NCBI RefSeq assembly: GCF_036250755.1
Contig: NZ_CP109583.1
Location: 8,116,001 to 8,180,000 of the forward strand
From: Streptomyces uncialis
GTDB taxonomy: Bacteria > Actinomycetota > Actinomycetes > Streptomycetales > Streptomycetaceae
Direction of reading: 5' to 3'
DNA length: 64,000 nucleotides
Shown: positions 51,545 through 60,450 of the stretch, piece by piece
Layout of the letters: every line of letters begins with the position of its first letter
Numbering within the stretch: the first letter of the stretch is position 1
Position numbers and translations under genes: made by a program
Notes under the pieces: model-generated
The model's input: the letters and a program-made list of their open reading frames with translations, nothing else
Told to the model about the DNA's origin: nothing
Database searches by the model: none

Positions 51545-52399
51545 CTAATGGGCCGCCTCGCGGATGTCTGCACCGCCCTCGGCGTCCTCGCCCGCCACTA
51601 TCAGCCGCCGCAGCCGCTCGGTCACCTCCGCCCGCGCCTCGGCGGGCAGCCCGGTGTCCGTGACGAGAGTGTCCACCTGGTCCAGTGAGGCGAAGGAACT
51701 CAGGCCCACCGTGCCCCACTTGGTGTGGTCCGCGACCACGACCACCCGCCGTGCGGAACGCACCAGCCGGCGGTTCGTCTCCGCCTCCGCGAGGTTCGGG
51801 GTCGAAAGCCCCGCCTCGGCCGATATCCCGTGCACCCCGAGGAACAGCACATCGAAGTGGAGCGCCGCGATCGCCTGGTCGGCCACCGGGCCCACCAGGG
51901 AGTCCGACGGCGTACGCACCCCGCCGGTGAGCACCACCGTGGACGAACCGGTACGACCAGCGCCGCGCTGCGCCACATGGAACACGTCCGCCACCCGCAC
52001 GGAGTTGGTCACCACCGTCAGCTCCGGGACGGCGAGGAGGCGCTGGGCGAGCGCGTACGTGGTGGTGCCGCCCGACATCGCGATCGCCGTGCCCGGTACG
52101 ACCAGCGCCGCCGCGGCCCGCGCGATGTCCTCCTTGGCGGTCAGCTCCAGCGCGGACTTCGCCTCGAACCCCGGCTCGTGCGTACTCGCCTCGACCACCG
52201 GGACCGCGCCGCCGTGCACCTTCTCCAGCACGCCCTGCCGGGCGAGGGCGTCCAGATCGCGGCGCACCGTCATGTCCGACACCCCGAGCTTGCGCGTGAG
52301 TTCGTTGACCCGGACACCACCGCGGCGGCGCACCTCGTCCACGATCAGGGCGCGGCGCTGCTCCGCGAGGAGGTTCTGGTTCTCACTCACGTCCGTCAC
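51545..52399 (-). CDS. DeoR/GlpR family repressor (second in window)
   Basis: A 284-residue DeoR regulator. Helix-turn-helix: RRALIVDEVRRRGGVRVNEL followed by TRKLGVSDMTVRRDLDALAR. Sensor blocks: AIAMSGGTTTYALAQRL, LTVVTNSVRVADVFHV, VVLTGGVRTPSDSLVGPVAD and VVVADHTKWGTVGLSSFASL. The C-terminal part differs enough from the regulator at 38991-39770 to suggest a different sugar-phosphate ligand. The start is GTG 52399; GTG 52390 nine bases later is also possible. No sugar genes are adjacent, so its target lies elsewhere or outside the window. Confidence 0.9.
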   Translation of the reverse strand: MTDVSENQNLLAEQRRALIVDEVRRRGGVRVNELTRKLGVSDMTVRRDLDALARQGVLEKVHGGAVPVVEASTHEPGFEAKSALELTAKEDIARAAAALVVPGTAIAMSGGTTTYALAQRLLAVPELTVVTNSVRVADVFHVAQRGAGRTGSSTVVLTGGVRTPSDSLVGPVADQAIAALHFDVLFLGVHGISAEAGLSTPNLAEAETNRRLVRSARRVVVVADHTKWGTVGLSSFASLDQVDTLVTDTGLPAEARAEVTERLRRLIVAGEDAEGGADIREAAH

Positions 52400-52673
52400 G
52401 CCCCTGCCCGTCGGAGGCGGCCGACCACGTCGCCCGGCTCCCCGCGCCGTGCTCCCCTCGCGCCACGCGTCGTCTCCTCTCCCGGGGGGACCCGAGATCC
52501 CCGAGGACCCCCCATCCTCGCACGAGGCACTGACACGCCCGACGGCACGGGGGCGCGCCGGACACCCACAAGCTCACCTCATTCGGGGAGATTCCGTCAT
52601 GACCGGTGCACCCGCTCCCGGTACGCGCGATTCTGGCTGCCTCACACGATTTACCCGCCTCGGGGGAAGCGTC

Positions 52674-55388
52674 ATGCAGCCTGCGGAACGCGCGTCCTCA
52701 CCACCCACGGCACCACTCGCGGCACCTCGTCCGGCGCCGGGCGCGGCCCTGGAACTCCTGGTCCACGGGGTCGGCGGGGCCACGGCCACGGGCATGCTCG
52801 ACGACCCGCACACGGTCCGGGTCACCGGCGACGGCATCGCGGCCGTCCACCGCCGCTTCGTCGACCTCGACGCCGAACGGCGCTCGTGCGCGCCGGACGG
52901 CCGGCCGGTCCCGGAGGCGTACGTCTGGTCCAATCTGACCTCCGGCAGCGGCAGCCGCGCCCTGTGGCTCCTGCTGCTGCCGTTCATGGTCGTCAACCTC
53001 GCCCACTGGATGCGGCCGCCGTCCCACGGGCGCGACCGGACGGCCAGCGGGTACGGGCTGCTGGTGCGGCTCGTCGCGCTGAGCCTCACGGTGCTGCTCG
53101 TCGCCGCCGTCTGCCAGGTCGCGCTCGACCTGGTCGCCTGGCAGTGCGCGGGCACACGCGCGTGTGCCGCGCGGTACTCCTGGCTCCGCTTCCTGTCGCC
53201 CGACCTCGACCCGGGCGGCTGGTGGTCCGGGCCCGGCCGCCGGCTCGCGCTCGCCGCGCTGGTCCCGGCCGCCGTCACCGGCCTCCTCTGGTACCTGTCG
53301 CACCGCACCTGGAGCGTCTACGAGTCCGCGGAACCCCCACCCCCGGGCCCACCCCTCACCGACCCGCCGGACGACGGCACCTCACCGCCCGACGGCACCC
53401 GGTCGCCCGACGGCACCTCGCACGCGACCGCTTCCGCCGATGGACCCGCCTCCGCCCCGCGTGCCGCGTCTGCCGCCCGTGTTCCCGGCCCGGCGCACGG
53501 CGCGAACCGATCCACCGACCGCACCGACCGCCGCCCGGACCACGGCACTGACCCCACGGACCGCGCGGACCCCACCGGGCACCCCACCGCCCGCGCCGAA
53601 CACCACCCGGACCACCCCACCGACCACGCGCACCCCGCCCCCGGGGCACCCGACGCCGGCACCACCCCCCTGGCCCGGCCCGGGTTCTGGTACGGGCGGC
53701 GGCTGGTGGCCCGGCTCCGGGCCGCGCACACGGCCGCCGCGTTCCTCACCGTCGCCGCCGCCGTCGCCACCCCCGTCGGCCGTTTCGACCTCCGCTCCGG
53801 AGGCCCGCCCTGGCTCGGCGCGGCCGGGCTCCTGCTGCTCGTCGTGATCGTGGCCGGGGCGGCCGTCGCCGTCGCTGTGATCTGCCGCCGGGGCCGCAGC
53901 GAACGCCACCTCGACCGGCACCCGGACGGTCCCCTCGTACGGTTCCTGCCGTCGGCGGCCCTCGCCGTGCTCGTCCTCGCCGCCGGATACGCCTTGTGGC
54001 CCCGGCCCGGCTGGCGGTCCGGTGGAAGGCTTCCCGGGGACACGGCCTTCGGCGCCCTGATGCTGCTCCAAGGCGTCCTCGTCCTCGCGCTCGCCGTGAC
54101 CGCCCGTCTGCTGTACCGCGCGGGACCCGCGCCGCGCACCGCGCTGCGCGGCTTCGGCGGCCCCGCCGTCGCGGTGCTGGCCTGCGCCCTCGGCGGGGTG
54201 ATGACCGGTGGCGTCGCCCAGCGGGTCGCGGACTGGCTCGACGGCTCCGGCACCCCCGGCGGGGCGGGTCCCCTGCCCGGCCCGCCGGTCCTGCTCACCT
54301 GGCAGGCGTCGGTGATCCCCCCGCTGCTGCTGGTCATAGCCCTGGTCCTGGTACGGCTGTCCGTCGCCACGCTGCGCCGGGCCCGCGCCGAGGCCCCCCG
54401 GGTACCCGCGGACTACCCGGACGAGCACCCGGCCGACCCCGGCGACCCGTACGCCCCGCCCGCCGGGGACACCGCACGGGCCCGCCGGATCGCCCTGACC
54501 CGTGCGGGGGCCGCGCTCACCGACCGGGCCCCGGTGGCCGTCGGGGCGCTGGCCGTGACGACGCTGCTGTTCGGCGCGTTCGCCCTCGCCGGGGCCTGGG
54601 GGACCGGTGAGGTGCCCGGGGACGCGGCCCAGGGCACCCCCGATCTCGTGGCGGGCGCCGCCGACACGGCCCAGGCCGCCGGATCGTGGCTCATAGGAGC
54701 CGGGTTCCTGCTGCTCGTCGCCTGGGGCCGACGTGCCTACCGGGACCCACGGGCCCGCCGTACGATCGGCATCCTCTGGGACGTCGGCACCTTCTGGCCC
54801 CGCGCGGCGCACCCCTTCGCACCGCCCTGCTACGCGGAACGCGCCGTGCCCGACCTCACCTGGCGGGTCGACACCTGGACCCGCGCCACCCGGGGCCGGC
54901 TCGTCATCTCCGGACACTCCCAGGGCAGTGTCCTCGCCGCCGCGGCGGCCTGGCAGCTCGCCCCCGACGTCCGGGCCCGGGTCGCCCTGCTCACCTACGG
55001 CTCGCCCCTGGAGCGGTTGTACGGGCGCTGGTTCCCGTCCTGCTTCGGCCCGGCCGCGCTGGACGCGCTGCACCGCGAGGTGGACTGCTGGCGCAATCTG
55101 TACCGGGACACCGACCCCATCGGCGGTCCGGTCCGGCTGACCGGCTCCTGCGGACCCGCCGTCGACCGCCCCGCGCTGCGCGACCCGCTGGCCTTCGGCC
55201 GTACTCCCGAGCACCCGCTGCCCGCACCCGTCCTCGGGCACTCCGACTACCAGGCCGACCCGGCGTTCGAGGAGGAACGCGCGCGACTGCTGCGCCGCCT
55301 CCGTCCGGGCACGCTGCCCGCGCCCCGGCCCGCCGAGCGGCCGTACGAGCCGCGGGAGGCGCCGGAGCCGCCCGTCGGAGCCGGATGA
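52674..55388 (+). CDS. Polytopic membrane protein with split alpha/beta-hydrolase motifs
   Basis: A 904-residue protein. An alpha/beta-hydrolase-like first strand, LELLVHGVGGATATGML, lies at residues 27-43. The nucleophile elbow RLVISGHSQGSVLAAAAAWQ, with LLTYGSPLERLYGRWFP after it, comes only near residue 745. Between them I count about 11 hydrophobic helices and a Pro/Thr/Asp/His-rich disordered stretch (around 53340-53660). A lipase or esterase anchored in the membrane is the simplest reading; the catalytic Asp and His cannot be fixed by eye, though LGHSDYQADPAF near the end offers both. ATG 52674 follows GGGGAAG. It is convergent with the beta-helix/AAA gene. Confidence 0.8.
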   Translation: MQPAERASSPPTAPLAAPRPAPGAALELLVHGVGGATATGMLDDPHTVRVTGDGIAAVHRRFVDLDAERRSCAPDGRPVPEAYVWSNLTSGSGSRALWLLLLPFMVVNLAHWMRPPSHGRDRTASGYGLLVRLVALSLTVLLVAAVCQVALDLVAWQCAGTRACAARYSWLRFLSPDLDPGGWWSGPGRRLALAALVPAAVTGLLWYLSHRTWSVYESAEPPPPGPPLTDPPDDGTSPPDGTRSPDGTSHATASADGPASAPRAASAARVPGPAHGANRSTDRTDRRPDHGTDPTDRADPTGHPTARAEHHPDHPTDHAHPAPGAPDAGTTPLARPGFWYGRRLVARLRAAHTAAAFLTVAAAVATPVGRFDLRSGGPPWLGAAGLLLLVVIVAGAAVAVAVICRRGRSERHLDRHPDGPLVRFLPSAALAVLVLAAGYALWPRPGWRSGGRLPGDTAFGALMLLQGVLVLALAVTARLLYRAGPAPRTALRGFGGPAVAVLACALGGVMTGGVAQRVADWLDGSGTPGGAGPLPGPPVLLTWQASVIPPLLLVIALVLVRLSVATLRRARAEAPRVPADYPDEHPADPGDPYAPPAGDTARARRIALTRAGAALTDRAPVAVGALAVTTLLFGAFALAGAWGTGEVPGDAAQGTPDLVAGAADTAQAAGSWLIGAGFLLLVAWGRRAYRDPRARRTIGILWDVGTFWPRAAHPFAPPCYAERAVPDLTWRVDTWTRATRGRLVISGHSQGSVLAAAAAWQLAPDVRARVALLTYGSPLERLYGRWFPSCFGPAALDALHREVDCWRNLYRDTDPIGGPVRLTGSCGPAVDRPALRDPLAFGRTPEHPLPAPVLGHSDYQADPAFEEERARLLRRLRPGTLPAPRPAERPYEPREAPEPPVGAG

Positions 55389-55434
55389 CCGGACGGCCGG
55401 GACCATACGGTCCGTACGGTGCCGTCGGGGCGGG

Positions 55435-57852
55435 TCACGGCAGGTCGGGCAGATCCTCCGGGTAGAGCAGGGTCAGCTCGTCCGTGCTGGGCTCGGCGAG
55501 CTGGGCGACCCGGCCCGCGTGCCGCTCGACCATCGCCTCGAACGTCTGCCGCGCGGTGCGGCCGTTGCCGAAGGCGGGGCCCTTGGGCAGGACCGTGAAG
55601 TACTTCAGCAACGCCTCCGGCGCCGCCTCGCCGAGCCGGTACTCGTGCTCCTCCGCCTGCTGCTCCACGATCCTCAGCAGCTCGTCGGGCATGTAGTCGT
55701 TGAAGGTGATGGTCCGGGAGAAACGCGACGCCACACCCGGGTTGGTCGCCAGGAACCGCTCCATCTCGGCGGTGTACCCCGCGACGATGACGACCACGGC
55801 CTCCCGGTGGTCCTCCATCAGCTTCACCAGGGTGTCGATCGCCTCCCGGCCGAAGTCCCGGCCCGAGTCCTCCGGTGACAGCGCGTACGCCTCGTCGATG
55901 AACAGCACTCCGCCGCGCGCCCGGTCGAACGCCTCCTGGGTGCGGATCGCGGTCGACCCGATGTGCTCACCGACCAGGTCCACCCGGGACACCTCCACGA
56001 GATGCCCCTGTTCCAGCACCCCGAGGGAGGCGAGGATCTCGCCGTACAGCCGGGCCACGGTCGTCTTGCCGGTACCGGGGGAGCCCGTGAAGACCAGGTG
56101 CCGTCGTGCGGAGGCGGCCTTGAGGCCCGCCTGCTGCCGGCGCCGGCCGACCTCGATCATGTCGGTGAGCGCCCGTACCTCGCGCTTGACGCTCTCCAGA
56201 CCGACCAGGGTGTCGAGTTCACCGAGCACGGCGTCCGAGGACCGCGCGGGCTCGGCGGGCGGTTCCGCGACCGCCGGGACCGCGCGTGGCGCCGGGCCGG
56301 CCGACAGGAGTCCCACCGAACCGGAGACCGTGGCCGTCGCCGCGGCTCTGGGCAGCGGATCGGGTGTGCTGGTCCTGTGTATCCCGCCGCTCTCGTCGCT
56401 GGTGCAGTCCTCGGCGACGGGCCCGTCCTCGGAGAACTCGTACCCGCCGCGCGCGCAGCGCTCCGTACGGCACTTGCGCAGGGTCGTACGGCAGCCGTCT
56501 ATGACATGGAAGCCGTACCCGCCGCTGCCGGTGACCTTGCATCCGACGAGGGTGCCCCGGCCGCCCGCCGAGACATAGAAGCCCGCCTCGGCGGGGGAGG
56601 TGACGGTGCAGCGTTCGATGGTCGGGTCGGCGCCCTTGGTCACGATGACCCCGGTCTGCACGGTGTCCACCGTGCAGTTCGCGAGGGTGCCGCCGCTGCC
56701 GTGGTCGCGGAACCACGCGCCGGTCGCGGCCTCCCGGATGCGGCAGTCGTCGAGCTGGGCCGTCGCCCCGTCGCTCACCGACACCGCGGTGTTGCGCACC
56801 TGGGTGAGATCCGTGTCGACGACATCCGCGCGGGAGCCGCGGTCCAGTACGAACAGCGCGTCGGGCACGTCCCGGACCCGGCACGAGTCGAGGACGACCG
56901 CGGCGCCGTCGCTGACCCACACCGCCGGGTAGTCGCCGGTGCTGTCGTGGATCTCGCACTGATGGGCGTCCACCCGGGTGCCCGGGTCCCACACCGACAG
57001 ACCGTTGCGGCCGAACCGGCTCACCGTGGAGCGGGTCAGGGTCAGCACCGAACGCGACCTCAGATCGACCGCGTTCTCCGGGATGTCGTGGATGCGGCAG
57101 TCCGCGAGGGTCAGCACCGCGTCCGTGTCGAGGGTGATCCCGTCGGCGGTCGTGCGGTGCACGTCGCAGTCCGTCAGATGGGCCGTGGCCCGCGCGGTGA
57201 CCTGCACACCGGAGCCCTTGACCTCGTACACCTCGCAGCCGAAGCCCTCCAGCGTCGAGCCCTCACCGGTCACCGAGATGCCGGGACCCGACGCGTGGTG
57301 CACCCGGCAGCGCTCCAGCCGGGGGCGTCCGCCGTCGCGGACGGCTATCCCGGACTGTCCCGCCGCGACGACCTCGCACTCCTCGAAGACACCGCCCCCG
57401 CCGTCCAGGACCGCGATACCTATCCCGGCCGGGTTGTCCACGGTGCAGCGCCGTACCGTCGGCCGCGCGCCCCCGCGCACCTCTATGCCCACCGCGGACC
57501 GGGTCACGATCCGCAGATCGGACAGCTCGGGCGCGCTGTCCTCCACGAGCAGCGCCGGGGAGGCGGAGTCCTGGCCCTCCAGCAGCAGGTCCTGGACGGC
57601 GGCCGGGGCGCGCACGGTGAGCGGCACCCCGTCGACCGGCGCGATCCGCACCGAACCCGCCGACCCCTCGGGGCCGCGCAGCGTCACCGCGCGCTGGATC
57701 ACCAGGTTCTCCCGGTAGGTCCCGGGCGCGACGGTGAGTACGTCGCCGTCCCCCGCGGCTTCCAGCGCCGCGGCGAGGGAGGGGTACTCACCCGTGCGGC
57801 GCCGCCACCGTGATGTACCGCTGTGCGTCACCTGGACCGTGCCCTGTGCCAT
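55435..57852 (-). CDS. Right-handed beta-helix repeat domain fused to a CbxX/EccA-type AAA ATPase
   Basis: An 805-residue fusion. Residues about 15-490 form a right-handed parallel beta-helix with some 20 rungs (ALEAAGDGDVLTVAPGTYRE is the classic opening; GIAVRDGGRPRLERCRVHHA and many like it follow). A linker then leads to a CbxX/SpoVK/EccA-type AAA module at about 535-800: LVGLESVKREVRAL, Walker A VFTGSPGTGKTTVARLYGEI, Walker B GVLFIDEAYALSPED, sensor VVIVAGYTAEMERFL and the Arg region NPGVASRFSRTITF. EccA proteins serve type VII secretion; the beta-helix could recognise a substrate. ATG 57852 is chosen; the ribosome site is weak. Confidence 0.9.
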   Translation of the reverse strand: MAQGTVQVTHSGTSRWRRRTGEYPSLAAALEAAGDGDVLTVAPGTYRENLVIQRAVTLRGPEGSAGSVRIAPVDGVPLTVRAPAAVQDLLLEGQDSASPALLVEDSAPELSDLRIVTRSAVGIEVRGGARPTVRRCTVDNPAGIGIAVLDGGGGVFEECEVVAAGQSGIAVRDGGRPRLERCRVHHASGPGISVTGEGSTLEGFGCEVYEVKGSGVQVTARATAHLTDCDVHRTTADGITLDTDAVLTLADCRIHDIPENAVDLRSRSVLTLTRSTVSRFGRNGLSVWDPGTRVDAHQCEIHDSTGDYPAVWVSDGAAVVLDSCRVRDVPDALFVLDRGSRADVVDTDLTQVRNTAVSVSDGATAQLDDCRIREAATGAWFRDHGSGGTLANCTVDTVQTGVIVTKGADPTIERCTVTSPAEAGFYVSAGGRGTLVGCKVTGSGGYGFHVIDGCRTTLRKCRTERCARGGYEFSEDGPVAEDCTSDESGGIHRTSTPDPLPRAAATATVSGSVGLLSAGPAPRAVPAVAEPPAEPARSSDAVLGELDTLVGLESVKREVRALTDMIEVGRRRQQAGLKAASARRHLVFTGSPGTGKTTVARLYGEILASLGVLEQGHLVEVSRVDLVGEHIGSTAIRTQEAFDRARGGVLFIDEAYALSPEDSGRDFGREAIDTLVKLMEDHREAVVVIVAGYTAEMERFLATNPGVASRFSRTITFNDYMPDELLRIVEQQAEEHEYRLGEAAPEALLKYFTVLPKGPAFGNGRTARQTFEAMVERHAGRVAQLAEPSTDELTLLYPEDLPDLP

Positions 57853-57967
57853 GGCGCTGTTCTGTCCCCACCTCGTCGTACGCGGGTGTCGCGAGTGCTG
57901 CCGAAGACCTCGGCCGGTCCACCGTAGCGTGTACGGGGGAGCCGAGTTGACCGGAGCGGAAGGCCGG

Positions 57968-58555
57968 TCAGCGGCCCGTGCCCGTCCGGCCCCAGTCGGG
58001 ACCGGCCCGCTCCCACGCCTGGTCGAGACGCCGGTACCGGCGGCGCACCAACTCACCGACGGCCAGCCGCCGCACGACGTCGACCAACGCGGCCAGCACC
58101 GCCACGGTCCACCCGCCCGCGAGGACCGCGTGCACGGTGACCGCGTCCGGGGCCATCGGCGGGGCGGTGATCCGGCCCCGTGGATCGGTCCATACCGGGA
58201 ACCGGCTCCCCGCGCGCGGGGCATCGAGGCCGGAGGCGACCGGGCCGGTCCGGGGCGTGCCGTCCGGACCCGTCCAGCGGGCCGTGACCCTGCCGTCCTC
58301 GTCGTCCTCCGGGAGCGCCGCGCGGCCGGGCGTCACCCGGAGCACGGTCGCCGTCGTCCGGTACCGCTCCCGGTGCTGCTCGCGCACCGACTGCGTCAGG
58401 CTCCGCTCGGCCGCCGACCCGGCGAGGACACCCGCCACCGGTGCCGCGCACAGTGTCAGCAGCAGGGCCCCGAGCGCCAGCCACGCCTCGACGGCGTCCG
58501 TACGGCGGCGCAACGGGTTGTGCCGCCAGCGCCACACTCCGACCATCGCTCGCAC
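57968..58555 (-). CDS. Rv1733c-like membrane protein
   Basis: A 195-residue protein with two hydrophobic helices (AWLALGALLLTLCAAPVAGV near the N-terminus and VHAVLAGGWTVAVLAALVDVV near the C-terminus) and an extracellular beta-rich domain between them (VTARWTGPDGTPRTGPVASG, RFPVWTDPRGRITAPP). This matches the actinobacterial Rv1733c-like family. The N-terminus (WRWRHNPLRRRTDAVEAW) is a family hallmark. The function is unknown; a surface or sensor role is possible. GTG 58555 follows GGAGG. It lies directly upstream of the beta-helix/AAA gene on the same strand, 115 bases apart. Confidence 0.85.
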   Translation of the reverse strand: MRAMVGVWRWRHNPLRRRTDAVEAWLALGALLLTLCAAPVAGVLAGSAAERSLTQSVREQHRERYRTTATVLRVTPGRAALPEDDEDGRVTARWTGPDGTPRTGPVASGLDAPRAGSRFPVWTDPRGRITAPPMAPDAVTVHAVLAGGWTVAVLAALVDVVRRLAVGELVRRRYRRLDQAWERAGPDWGRTGTGR

Positions 58556-58670
58556 CCCGCGCCCCTCCCTCTCCCTGTCCGTGATAGCCCGTCATGGCGC
58601 CGTCCGCGCCGGGGAATCACGAAGAGAGAGCGAAATCACCAGCCCCGGCGGGGCCGTACCGCGCGGGACG

Positions 58671-59495
58671 TCACCCCAGGACGGTGACGGGGTCGCCCAC
58701 CCGCAGGGTGCCGGTGTTCTCCGGGACGAGGTTCTGCCCGAAGACGAGCTGATCGCCGAAGCGGCGGTGCCGGGCGAGGGTCCGCAAGGGTTCCCGGCCG
58801 CGTTCGGCGGTGCGCTGGTCGGTCGTCGTCACCACACAGCGCCCGCACTTCTTGGCGACGCGGAAGGTGACCTCACCGATCGCGATCCGTCGCCAGTCGT
58901 CCTCGGCCCACGCGTCCGTCCCGTCGACCACGGCGTTCGGCCGGAACCGGTCCATCGGCAGTGGGCCCTCCGAGGCGTGCGTGCCCTGCGCCACCAGGTC
59001 GTTCAGCGCGTCGAGCGAGGCGCGGGTGGTGAGCAGCAGCGGGAATCCGTCGGCGAAGGACACGGTCTCCCCCTCGCGGGCGTACCCCGGGTCGATCGAG
59101 CGGCGGACCGCCGGATCGTCCATGTGCACCAGCCGGACCGGGATCCCGAGGAACTCGCTGAACCACGTGTGCGCGGCGTCGTCGGCGGACACCGCCTCGA
59201 CCTTGTCGCGCCAGATCTGCACCGGGGTCGTCGCGCCGGGTTCCGGCACGGGCACCGTGACGGGCGCGAGGCCGGGTGCGGACAGCCGGACGGCTCCACC
59301 GGACAGCGAGCGCGCGCGCACCAGCGCGAGCCGGGCCTGCTGGCGCTGGGTGACGACCTTCGCCCCCTCGTCGACGAGCATCCAGCGGCGGTCGCCCGCG
59401 AGTCCCCACGGTTCCACGACGGCCTCGTCGGGCGTCTCGCCCTGAACCGCCTTCACCGGGTGGACACGCAGGGACACAAGCACTGGTTTCGCCAT
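58671..59495 (-). CDS. MOSC domain protein (YcbX/mARC-like)
   Basis: A 274-residue protein with an N-terminal MOSC beta-barrel (SLRVHPVKAVQGETPDEAVV, WGLAGDRRWMLVDEGAKVVT) and a MOSC domain (DRFRPNAVVDGTDAWAEDDW, ITFRVAKKC-like block FRVAKKCGRCVVTTTDQRTA). The Cys in KKCGRC is the position that binds the molybdenum centre in mARC/YcbX proteins, which reduce N-hydroxylated compounds. No ferredoxin domain is fused. The start is ATG 59495; the frame extends upstream to 59960 without domain content, overlapping the DUF6643 gene. Confidence 0.9.
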   Translation of the reverse strand: MAKPVLVSLRVHPVKAVQGETPDEAVVEPWGLAGDRRWMLVDEGAKVVTQRQQARLALVRARSLSGGAVRLSAPGLAPVTVPVPEPGATTPVQIWRDKVEAVSADDAAHTWFSEFLGIPVRLVHMDDPAVRRSIDPGYAREGETVSFADGFPLLLTTRASLDALNDLVAQGTHASEGPLPMDRFRPNAVVDGTDAWAEDDWRRIAIGEVTFRVAKKCGRCVVTTTDQRTAERGREPLRTLARHRRFGDQLVFGQNLVPENTGTLRVGDPVTVLG

Positions 59496-59541
59496 GCACC
59501 CATCCTGCCAGCAGGGTCGGACGAACCCCCGCCCGCGCCCG

Positions 59542-59982
59542 TCAGTAACCGCGGTACTGGCGGTTGTACGGGTCCTCGTACGGGGTCGGACCCGGAGCGG
59601 GCCGCGGGGCCGCGGGCCGCATGGCCTCGTAACCGGTGCCCTGCGGCGGCCGGGGCTGCTGCTGCGGGCCGGGGTAGCCGCGCGGGCCGCCCGGCTGCTG
59701 CGGGATGTACTGGCCCGGGTGCTGCATCGGCGCGGGCTGCGCGGCCGGCGCGTATCCGTACTGCTGCGGGTACTGCTGCGGAGAAGGGGCCGCCGGCAGC
59801 GCGGGAAGCGCGGAGGGCAGCGCGGGCAGATGGTGACTGCCGGTGTCGTACGCGGCCGGGACCCGGATCGGGGCGATCTGAGGTGTGCCCCGCTCTGCGA
59901 CGAGGGAGTCGTAGATAGGGGTGTCCCGGAAGGACGGCGCGGAGTAGAAACCGCCGCCATAGGTGGAACGGGGGGAGGTCAT
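59542..59982 (-). CDS. DUF6643 family Pro/Gln/Tyr-rich protein
   Basis: A 146-residue low-complexity protein. The N-terminus SPRSTYGGGFYSAPSFRDTP and IYDSLVAERGTPQIAPIRVP is the conserved DUF6643 block. The rest is a disordered Pro/Gln/Tyr/Gly tail (QQYPQQYGYAPAAQ, GYPGPQQQPRPPQG, NRQYRGY). Such a tail could drive phase separation or protein contacts; the function is unknown. The start is ATG 59982 with TAGGTGG upstream. An upstream in-frame start at 60099 adds 39 residues unlike the family. Confidence 0.8.
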   Translation of the reverse strand: MTSPRSTYGGGFYSAPSFRDTPIYDSLVAERGTPQIAPIRVPAAYDTGSHHLPALPSALPALPAAPSPQQYPQQYGYAPAAQPAPMQHPGQYIPQQPGGPRGYPGPQQQPRPPQGTGYEAMRPAAPRPAPGPTPYEDPYNRQYRGY

Positions 59983-60450
59983 GCCACCTAAGTTAAGCCC
60001 ACGATGTGCTGGTTGGGGAGACCGATAAGAGGGTTGTTTTCCGTGCTCGTCGTAGCCGCGGATACCCAATCCGAGCGAACCCGGGAAAATCGGTCGCATG
60101 AGGGCGTAGGAATCCTGTAAAGGCGGAGTTCCCGGCAGGTTACCGCCGGTTGACCAGTGGTCATCCCCGTCGGCCGGAAATCCGTCCGTTCACCCGCCGC
60201 GCGTCCGCGCGCCGTTCGGCGAACACGGCGCACCAAGAACCGCCGCACCGTAGGGAACCGCTCACGCGGGCCCGGCCGTGAACAGCGGCGATGGAAGCGA
60301 ACATGTCATCAGCACCTCATCCGCACACCATCCGCACGGTGTCCGTCCGGCGTTCACCGAAAGCGCCGAGGACCACCGCCGCGGTATCCGCGTCCCGTCC
60401 GAAAACGGATCACGGACGACGACAGCGCACCCGCGGGTGATCACTCCCGG
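59983..60450. other. Intergenic region, promoter area; tiny ORF not supported
   Basis: About 470 bases, less GC-rich than the surroundings from 60000 to 60180 (GATAAGAGGGTTGTTTTCC, AATCCTGTAAAGGCGG). It probably holds the DUF6643 promoter. A 45-codon basic frame at 60303-60440 with GGAAG upstream is possible, but nothing else supports it. Confidence 0.45.

Noticed and set aside
60303..60440. 45-codon basic ORF with GGAAG upstream
   Set aside because: No recognisable features, His/Arg/Thr-rich random composition, and it lies in a promoter-like intergenic region.
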